A stretch of DNA of 9,045 bases from Solobacterium sp. (lineage in GTDB: Bacteria > Bacillota_I > Bacilli_A > Erysipelotrichales > Erysipelotrichaceae). Under the pieces are notes generated by a model. The model did not search any database. It was not told the DNA's origin and worked only from the letters and a program-made list of their open reading frames with translations. The position numbers and the translations under genes were made by a program. Positions 1 through 5,451 of this stretch are shown here, piece after piece. The stretch spans positions 1-9,045 of the forward strand of contig JAFWJP010000207.1 in the NCBI GenBank assembly GCA_017514645.1, written 5' to 3'. Numbering within the stretch: the first letter of the stretch is position 1; every line of letters begins with the position of its first letter.

Positions 1-19
1 ACCGGTGAGGACAACTGAC

Positions 20-397
20 ATGGCGGGATCTTTCATTGAAGCACAGCGGATGAGTGTTGTTTCAGCCGAAGACGGACACTGTACCATGATCATGCCCGTC
101 ACATCAGAACAGTGCAATCCGTACGGAATGATCCACGGAGGCGTCCTCTATTCCCTGGCGGATACAGCAGCCGGATACGCTGTCTATTCCCTTCATCAGG
201 AAAGCTTAACCGTGGAAGGAAACGTCTCCTATCTGCGGGCAGGAAAAAATACAGATACCATCCGGGCAGAAGCCTCCATCATCAAAGACGGAGCCAGGAT
301 CGTGGTTGTCCGGGCATCGGTCTACGATGACTCCGGAAAGGAACTCATCACTGCAAGATTCACCTATTATGTTCTGGATAAACAAAAAGGTTCCTGA
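20..397 (+). CDS. PaaI-family hotdog acyl-CoA thioesterase
   Basis: Single-domain hotdog thioesterase of about 125 residues, a normal size for PaaI/YdiI-like enzymes that hydrolyse acyl- or aryl-CoA thioesters in the cytoplasm. Visible signature: N-P-Y-G-M-I-H-G-G at residues 33-41, followed by S-L-A-D-T-A (45-50). By family analogy Asn33, His39 and Asp48 are the active-site residues. The C-terminal half has the alternating hydrophobic strands of the fold (SYLRAGK, ARIVVVRASVYD, ARFTYYVLD). I chose the ATG at 20 because GGTGAGGA (4-11) precedes it with an 8-base spacer. An in-frame GTG at 5 lies inside that site, and the frame stays open to the window edge, so a slightly longer N-terminus is possible; many relatives carry about 5-10 more residues. 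The stop codon lies in the loop of a terminator hairpin. Substrate cannot be predicted, and no CoA pathway gene is adjacent. Confidence 0.88.
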   Translation: MAGSFIEAQRMSVVSAEDGHCTMIMPVTSEQCNPYGMIHGGVLYSLADTAAGYAVYSLHQESLTVEGNVSYLRAGKNTDTIRAEASIIKDGARIVVVRASVYDDSGKELITARFTYYVLDKQKGS

Positions 398-409
398 GAA
401 CCTTTTTTT
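384..409 (+). terminator. Bidirectional intrinsic terminator between convergent genes
   Basis: Perfect hairpin: AAAAAGGTTC (384-393), loop CTGA (394-397), GAACC plus seven T (398-409). The A-run on the left makes it a terminator on the minus strand too. The thioesterase stop codon TGA (395-397) is in the loop, and the pyrophosphatase-like gene on the other strand stops at 409-411, immediately before it. Confidence 0.93.
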
Positions 410-801
410 CAATCATCCGATACGCCCCAGGAAGGAATGTCCGTCCCCCTGTTGATCAGAACGGTCTTGTGGAAATCCGACTGGTTGAGGAAATGAAGTA
501 TATTGTTTGTTTCCTCTTCCGTACACCCCACGAGCATTTTGACATCCATGGATTTCTCCAGGATATCCACCGCAACGATCAGCGATGTAACAGACCACGG
601 CTTCAGGGATCCGACATAGACCGACAGACCCTTCTCCGTGATACTGATCGTATCATTCAGATGCCCGTAATCAACAGGATAGATCATGTTGCTGTAAACG
701 GGATGTCTGTCCCCCTGGTGCTTCTCAATATTCACCCTTCCGGACAGAAACAGCGTATCGACCTTCTGCCAGAAAAATGCATTATTGTCATATGTTTTCA
801 T
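409..801 (-). CDS. Small inorganic-pyrophosphatase-like protein, metal-binding acids degenerate
   Basis: About 130 residues. It resembles a small Firmicutes group annotated as inorganic pyrophosphatase. Near residues 36-43 it has I-Y-P-V-D-Y-G-H, matching the YP-x-[ND]-YG core of family I soluble pyrophosphatases. Later come a GxxVxVGSL segment, a DILEKSMDVKMLVGCTEEE segment and a final VLINRG. In active family I enzymes a DGDPLD-type cluster binds Mg2+; here the equivalent stretch reads E-K-G-L-S-V, with no Asp. Pyrophosphate hydrolysis is therefore doubtful, and it may have another phosphoester or binding role. I use the ATG at 801 because GAGGA lies 5 bases upstream; the in-frame GTG at 813 sits inside that site. 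It has its own predicted promoter, so it is probably separate from the operon upstream. Family assignment is by recalled similarity and moderately sure. Confidence 0.72.
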   Translation of the reverse strand: MKTYDNNAFFWQKVDTLFLSGRVNIEKHQGDRHPVYSNMIYPVDYGHLNDTISITEKGLSVYVGSLKPWSVTSLIVAVDILEKSMDVKMLVGCTEEETNNILHFLNQSDFHKTVLINRGTDIPSWGVSDD

Positions 802-806
802 GATTG

Positions 807-811
807 TCCTC
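807..811 (-). promoter_or_regulatory. Shine-Dalgarno site of the pyrophosphatase-like gene
   Basis: On the minus strand GAGGA is followed by CAATC and then ATG (801-799). This 5-base spacing fixes the start at 801 and argues against the in-frame GTG at 813, which overlaps the site. Confidence 0.7.
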
Positions 812-824
812 ACTCTTACCGTGT

Positions 825-853
825 ATTATACCGAACATGCCCGTCAATATAAA
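825..853 (-). promoter_or_regulatory. Predicted sigma-A promoter of the pyrophosphatase-like gene
   Basis: Minus strand: perfect -10 TATAAT (830-825), 17-base spacer, -35 TTTATA (853-848), a 4/6 match to TTGACA. It lies 24 bases upstream of the start codon, in the gap after the alpha-hydroxy-acid enzyme gene. Read-through from the upstream operon is still possible because I see no strong terminator there. Confidence 0.6.
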
Positions 854-880
854 TCTGTTTCTGAAAGTGAAAAACTTCTC

Positions 881-1864
881 TTACATTATCCTGACTTTAT
901 CAGATGTAATATCTTTCAGAACATGACAGCCGGTCATCAGCATCGTATCCCTGAGCTGTGCCTGCAGCTTGCCGACAGCGTCACGTACGCCTTCCGCGCC
1001 GCCCTTGATGCAGGCAAGCGCCAGAGGTCTGCCGATCAGTACACCGTCTGCTCCAAGAGCCAGCGCCTTGAAGATATCATTTCCGCTGCGCACACCGCCG
1101 TCCAGCAGGATCGTGATCTTTCCCTTGACCGCTTCTGCGATTTCCGGCAGCACTTCGATCGTCCCCGGTGTATCGTCCAGAACACGGCCGCCGTGATTTG
1201 ATACAACAATGGCATCACAGCCTGCCTCGACCGCTGTCAGTGCCGCATTGACCGTCATGACACCTTTGACAATGAACGGTTTGCCCAGACGTTCCCGGAC
1301 ATACCGGAGTGCCTCAGCCGTCTTTGTCTCAACAGGAGTCTTCCCTGCCCGCAGCAGCGGAAGTCCTGCCGCATCGATATCCATGGCTGCCATATCAAAC
1401 TTCAGCTTTGACAGAATCTCGATCCGGGCATCAATGCCCTCTTTGACCCACGGCTTGATCGTAACGATTCCATGCCCATCATGATCATTGACCGCTCTGG
1501 CAGAACCGGCAAACAGACCTTCCAGATCGATACCGTCACCGGTAAATCCGCGGATACCGGCAAGATCGCATCCGTCCAGCATCATAAGATTGTAATCATG
1601 ATCATCGATATCCGCACCGTAATTGCCCCGGATACCTGCAACCGGCGCCATGAATACCGGAACGGAAAGATCCATTCCCAGAATATGTGCTTCCGTACTG
1701 ACATTCCCCGGCTGTGCACATACATCCATATTGATCCGTACGTTTCTGAAGGCTTCTACGTTCCGGATGAAACTCCGGCCTGTGTCTTTTCCGCCGACTC
1801 CGGGTATTTCACCCCGGCAGGCGATTCCGTTGCATTCACGGCATTCTCTGCATTTCAATGTCAT
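881..1864 (-). CDS. FMN-dependent alpha-hydroxy-acid oxidizing protein with Cys-rich N-terminus
   Basis: TIM-barrel flavoprotein of the FMN-dependent alpha-hydroxy-acid dehydrogenase family (glycolate/lactate oxidase, L-lactate dehydrogenase). Core motifs: F-I-V-K-G (Lys200), V-S-N-H-G-G-R (His224 catalytic base, Arg227 carboxylate binding), D-G-G-V-R-S-G (255-261) and I-G-R-P (277-280, FMN phosphate). M-D-I-D at 161-164 matches the conserved Asp strand. At 327 residues it is shorter than lactate oxidase. The QLY segment holding an active-site Tyr in glycolate oxidase is replaced by T-I-K-P-W (135-139), and the N-terminal Tyr is not evident, so the substrate is probably not plain lactate or glycolate. 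Residues 5-16 form C-x2-C-x2-C-x4-C, a possible metal or Fe-S site; I recall similar N-termini in clostridial relatives. It is the last gene of a four-gene unit; its GAGGA site (1871-1875) overlaps the exonuclease stop codon. Confidence 0.9.
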   Translation of the reverse strand: MTLKCRECRECNGIACRGEIPGVGGKDTGRSFIRNVEAFRNVRINMDVCAQPGNVSTEAHILGMDLSVPVFMAPVAGIRGNYGADIDDHDYNLMMLDGCDLAGIRGFTGDGIDLEGLFAGSARAVNDHDGHGIVTIKPWVKEGIDARIEILSKLKFDMAAMDIDAAGLPLLRAGKTPVETKTAEALRYVRERLGKPFIVKGVMTVNAALTAVEAGCDAIVVSNHGGRVLDDTPGTIEVLPEIAEAVKGKITILLDGGVRSGNDIFKALALGADGVLIGRPLALACIKGGAEGVRDAVGKLQAQLRDTMLMTGCHVLKDITSDKVRIM

Positions 1865-1873
1865 TTCCTGTCC

Positions 1874-2431
1874 TCACAATCGATACAATCCGGTATTGCA
1901 CTGCTTCAGCAGTTCTTCAATGTCATAGATACCCGCCAGGTTCATCGTACATCCGACGATCATCAGACAGGCATAGGCATCGCTTCCCGCCTGATGGTGA
2001 TCCAGATCGATATGCAGATAATCACAGACATCGTTCAGTCTGTGATGACTGATCTGCGGATAGACCTTCCGGCTCAGTTCCACCGTATCAAAGTAGCGGA
2101 TGGACGGTACCGGCATATTGTAGATCCGGCAGGCAGCCCGGATACACCCCATATCAAATGAAGCATTGTGCGCTGCCCAGATACATTCTTCAAAGTACGG
2201 TTCCAGCATCGGATAAACATCCGGCCATTCCGGAGCATCCTTGACCTGATAAGCCCGGATCCCGTGGATCCGGGTATTGCCCGGGCGGAAATAGTATACG
2301 CTCTTCTTCGGACGGATGAGCGTCTCCACCTTCCGCTCCAGAACACCGTCCTCCATCACGGATACACCGATGGAAATGATGCTCGCCGGATTCTCGTTCG
2401 CTGTCTCGAAATCTACGGCCGCAACCTTCAT
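1874..2431 (-). CDS. DEDDh 3'-5' exonuclease (DnaQ/RNase T-like)
   Basis: Exonuclease-domain protein of 185 residues, the size of stand-alone DnaQ-like epsilon or oligonuclease-type enzymes. It removes 3' nucleotides by a two-metal mechanism. The DEDDh residues are all present: V-D-F-E-T (Asp7, Glu9; ExoI), A-H-N-A-S-F-D (Asp93; ExoII) and H-H-Q-A-G-S-D-A (His146, Asp151; ExoIIIepsilon). F-R-P-G...I-H-G-I at 48-58 is the usual segment between ExoI and ExoII. There is no BRCT, helicase or GIY-YIG domain. The ATG at 2431 is chosen because the motif begins right after it (M-K-V-A-A-V-D-F-E). A longer reading frame to 2536 would overlap the ArsR gene out of frame. The start lies one base after the ArsR stop (TGA-T-ATG) with only a weak ribosome site, so translation is probably coupled. 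DNA versus RNA substrate is unknown. Confidence 0.92.
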   Translation of the reverse strand: MKVAAVDFETANENPASIISIGVSVMEDGVLERKVETLIRPKKSVYYFRPGNTRIHGIRAYQVKDAPEWPDVYPMLEPYFEECIWAAHNASFDMGCIRAACRIYNMPVPSIRYFDTVELSRKVYPQISHHRLNDVCDYLHIDLDHHQAGSDAYACLMIVGCTMNLAGIYDIEELLKQCNTGLYRL

Positions 2432-2432
2432 A

Positions 2433-2765
2433 TCAGTCTTCGATGACATGCTCATAGGCCATGCGGTAGATATTCTTGATATGTTCGTCCGCCATGGAGT
2501 AATAGACCCGCTTGCCGATCTTGTGCGTTCTGACAAGTTTTGTCTTCTTCAGGGATGCCAGCTGATGGCTGACGGCAGACTGGGACATCTCCAGCAGAAT
2601 GGCAATATCCCCGACGCACAGTTCATGCGTGAACAGCGCATTCATGATCTTCAGCCGGGTGCTGTCGGAAAACATGTTGAAGATCATCTCCATGTCATCA
2701 TAAATATCGTCGGGAACCTGTGCTTTCCGGCAGGCTTCCACTTTATCTTTATCTACAGGAACCAT
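2433..2765 (-). CDS. ArsR/SmtB-family metal-sensing transcriptional repressor
   Basis: Winged-helix regulator of 110 residues, the usual size of SmtB, ZiaR and CzrA. The DNA-recognition region is S-Q-S-A-V-S-H-Q-L-A-S-L (61-72), followed by the wing with G-K-R-V-Y-Y (84-89). Metal ligands match SmtB closely. Asp93, His95, His106 and Glu109 reproduce the alpha-5 zinc set (D-x-H-x10-H-x2-E). E-L-C-V-G-D at 48-53 with Cys50/Asp53, plus Cys12 near the N-terminus, reproduces the alpha-3N set. Apo-protein of this type binds operator DNA and zinc releases it; zinc is the best prediction, with Co or Cd possible. Its ATG overlaps the stop of the upstream membrane-protein gene by one base (TGATG) and has a strong AGGAGG 7 bases upstream. 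Unusually, no metal efflux or uptake gene is next to it. Autoregulation of the operon is likely but inferred. Confidence 0.93.
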   Translation of the reverse strand: MVPVDKDKVEACRKAQVPDDIYDDMEMIFNMFSDSTRLKIMNALFTHELCVGDIAILLEMSQSAVSHQLASLKKTKLVRTHKIGKRVYYSMADEHIKNIYRMAYEHVIED

Positions 2766-3220
2766 CAGGAACCCTCCTTTCGTCTCGCTTTGATCTCCTT
2801 GTGCTGCGCATAGCGGTCCATCCAGCCCGAGATCCGGCCCTTGGAGTACATATCAACGGAACAGGTAGAACCATCCACCAGATTCACCACCAGATGATCC
2901 ACCATCCTCGCCCGCTCATACTGCCAGGAGACAATGTCCTCCCAGTAGATCAGCGTGCACATCTCCCGGTCCCTGCTGTTGTACATCACCATATATTTAG
3001 GTGAAAACTCCACCAGAGTACGGTCCGGCAGTACAAACAGCGCAAATACAGGCATGATCAGCAGCATCACTCCGGCTGCTGTCAGGTCGGAATCACTGAA
3101 GATCAGATAAAAACCAAGAGCCATGAACAGACAAAGAAAGAAGATCGGTTTGACCCTGACAGCCGGCAGAGATTCCTTCGTTTCCGGCAGATTGATGACT
3201 TTGATCTGCTGACTTCTCAT
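2765..3220 (-). CDS. Small two-helix membrane protein, PH-like C-terminal domain, function unknown
   Basis: I do not recognise this 151-residue protein. It has a short polar N-terminus, two hydrophobic helices (about residues 26-42 and 48-64) joined by F-S-D-S-D-L, and then a soluble domain. That domain's beta-rich pattern (RTLVEFSPKYMVMYN, CTLIYWEDIVSWQYE, HLVVNLVDGST) resembles bacterial PH-like or YcxB-type membrane proteins, where W-E-D-I is a common turn. The tail is rich in Lys/Arg. It is first in the operon with ArsR, the exonuclease and the FMN enzyme, and is the only gene there facing the membrane. The ATG at 3220 has no Shine-Dalgarno, and the predicted transcript starts only 3-4 bases upstream. 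The fold is inferred from pattern only. Confidence 0.75.
   Translation of the reverse strand: MRSQQIKVINLPETKESLPAVRVKPIFFLCLFMALGFYLIFSDSDLTAAGVMLLIMPVFALFVLPDRTLVEFSPKYMVMYNSRDREMCTLIYWEDIVSWQYERARMVDHLVVNLVDGSTCSVDMYSKGRISGWMDRYAQHKEIKARRKEGS
2773..2778 (-). promoter_or_regulatory. Shine-Dalgarno site of the ArsR gene inside the preceding gene
   Basis: AGGAGG on the minus strand, 7 bases before the ArsR ATG. It lies within the last codons of the membrane-protein gene (Lys-Glu-Gly), so terminating and initiating ribosomes overlap. Confidence 0.8.
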
Positions 3221-3229
3221 GATTAATTT

Positions 3230-3238
3230 ATTATATCA
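3230..3238 (-). promoter_or_regulatory. Extended -10 promoter of the ArsR operon, near-leaderless
   Basis: Minus strand TGATATAAT (3238-3230): TG-n plus a perfect TATAAT. Predicted transcription start is about 3223-3224, only 3-4 bases before the ATG at 3220. At the 17-base spacing the -35 position is 3258-3253, which is the -10 of tgt on the other strand and a poor -35 match (AGTATA). Activity would therefore depend on the extended -10. Confidence 0.7.
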
Positions 3239-3249
3239 CGTGTTTATTT

Positions 3250-4401
<1,152 letters not shown>

Positions 4402-4409
4402 TTTTCCTA

Positions 4410-4439
4410 TTTACAAATCACCGGTAAATCATTTATTCT
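4410..4439 (+). promoter_or_regulatory. Possible promoter for the DegV gene
   Basis: TTTACA (4410-4415, 5/6), an 18-base spacer, and TATTCT (4434-4439, 4/6) give a predicted start near 4446, about 10 bases before the DegV ATG. This leader would have no Shine-Dalgarno. No terminator is visible between tgt and the DegV gene, so read-through from tgt is equally plausible. Confidence 0.4.
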
Positions 4440-4455
4440 TTTCCGGGTATCAACT

Positions 4456-5340
4456 ATGTCTGAATACGTTATCGCAACAGCGTCCACAAGTGACCTTTCA
4501 TCCGTTTATCTCTACGGGCACAACGTTCCGTTCATTTCCTATACCTATGAAATCGATGGTGAAGTATTCAGGGATGACTGCCGTGAGGAATCCCACCGCA
4601 GGCTGATTGAAGCCATGCGAGAGGGAAAAGCACCGAATACATCGCAGATCCCGGAATTTGCCTATTATGAATTCTTCAAGGGAATCCTCGATCAGGGCAA
4701 GGATCTGATCTATACCGATATGTCCCGGGCGATCTCTTCCTCCATTTCCAATGCGGAACGGGCCATTAAAACGGTAAAGGCGGAATATCCGGAGCGGAAG
4801 ATCTGTTTCATTGATTCCTACTGTATTACAGCCGGACTGGCATTGTTCGTCAAACAGCTGGTCAAGCGCCGCAACGAGGGCTGTACCTTCGAAGAGACGG
4901 TCGCCTGGGGTGAAGCACATAAAAAAGAATTCATCCACCGGTTCATGGTTGATGATCTCCAGTGGCTCCGCAGAGGCGGAAGATTGTCAAACGCTTCCGC
5001 GATCGTCGGTTCCCTTCTGAGTATCAAACCTCTTCTGTACGTTAAAAATGACGGCACTCTGGTTGCCTTCGACAAGATCAGAGGAAGAAAGAAATGCCTG
5101 AAGGCGCTGGTGGAATCCGTCAAGGATGATATCGATGACATCACATATGAAGAAGAGATGATGATCATCCACACCGACCAGTATGAAGAAGCCCTGGCAT
5201 TCCGGACCGCGCTCTGCAACCAGTATCCGAGACTGAAGGAAGAAAACATTTCCATCATGACGATCGGACCGGTCATCGGTTCCCACGTCGGGCCGGGATT
5301 CATGGCGGTCGCCTATCACGGCAAAGAACGGATCATGTAA
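4456..5340 (+). CDS. DegV/FakB-family fatty-acid-binding protein
   Basis: DegV protein of 294 residues, close to the usual 280-290. Members such as FakB bind a fatty acid and present it to the FakA kinase, producing acyl-phosphate for phospholipid synthesis. Family blocks in order: N-T-S-Q-I-P (61-66, Thr62 near the carboxylate), S-R-A-I-S-S-S-I-S (90-98), F-I-D-S-Y (118-122), L-R-R-G-G-R-L-S (171-178), S-I-K-P-L-L (189-194), R-G-R-K-K (209-213) and G-S-H-V-G-P-G (275-281, His277 at the ligand carboxylate). The usual Asp in the opening D-S-T-x-D-L motif is Ala (T-A-S-T-S-D-L, 8-13 region). The ATG at 4456 is the only canonical in-frame start after an upstream TGA, yet nothing like a Shine-Dalgarno precedes it. 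It follows tgt by 54 bases; no fakA is in the window. Ligand length is not predictable. Confidence 0.93.
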   Translation: MSEYVIATASTSDLSSVYLYGHNVPFISYTYEIDGEVFRDDCREESHRRLIEAMREGKAPNTSQIPEFAYYEFFKGILDQGKDLIYTDMSRAISSSISNAERAIKTVKAEYPERKICFIDSYCITAGLALFVKQLVKRRNEGCTFEETVAWGEAHKKEFIHRFMVDDLQWLRRGGRLSNASAIVGSLLSIKPLLYVKNDGTLVAFDKIRGRKKCLKALVESVKDDIDDITYEEEMMIIHTDQYEEALAFRTALCNQYPRLKEENISIMTIGPVIGSHVGPGFMAVAYHGKERIM

Positions 5341-5345
5341 AACAG

Positions 5346-5369
5346 CCAATCAATGCGATTGGTTTTTTT
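5346..5369 (+). terminator. Intrinsic terminator of the DegV gene
   Basis: Stem CCAATC (5346-5351), loop AATGC, stem GATTGG (5357-5362), then seven T (5363-5369). It begins 6 bases after the DegV stop codon. Confidence 0.92.
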
Positions 5370-5386
5370 CTGCATGCCCGGTCATG

Positions 5387-5411
5387 AAAAACGACCTCCT
5401 TACGGAGATCG
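5387..5411 (-). terminator. Intrinsic terminator of the M32 carboxypeptidase gene
   Basis: On the minus strand CGATCTCC (5411-5404), loop GTAA, GGAGGTCG (5399-5392), then five T. All eight pairs form, one of them T-G wobble. On the plus strand that pair would be a C-A mismatch, so it suits minus-strand transcription. It lies about 40 bases after the stop codon at 5452. Confidence 0.7.
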
Positions 5412-5451
5412 CTGTCATTGCATTCGCTTTAGTTCCATTGATTCCGAAGAA

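Noticed and set aside
842..847. TTGACG on the minus strand as a consensus-like -35 for the pyrophosphatase-like gene
   Set aside because: Only 11 bases separate it from TATAAT, too short for a sigma-A promoter; the TTTATA at 848-853 has the right 17-base spacing.
854..880. A hairpin terminator after the FMN enzyme gene (AAGT...ACTT with a T-run in the loop)
   Set aside because: Only about four pairs form and no T-run follows the stem, so I do not call a terminator.
1472..2161. A 229-codon plus-strand open frame across the FMN-enzyme and exonuclease genes
   Set aside because: Antisense to two clear enzymes with intact catalytic motifs; its sequence has no domain character.
2432..2536. An N-terminal extension of 35 residues for the exonuclease
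   Set aside because: It overlaps the ArsR gene out of frame, is low in structure, and the exonuclease motif starts right after the ATG at 2431.
4416..4436. TAAATCATTTA inverted repeat between tgt and the DegV gene, as a terminator or operator
   Set aside because: Short AT-only arms with no T-run; could occur by chance in this AT-rich gap.
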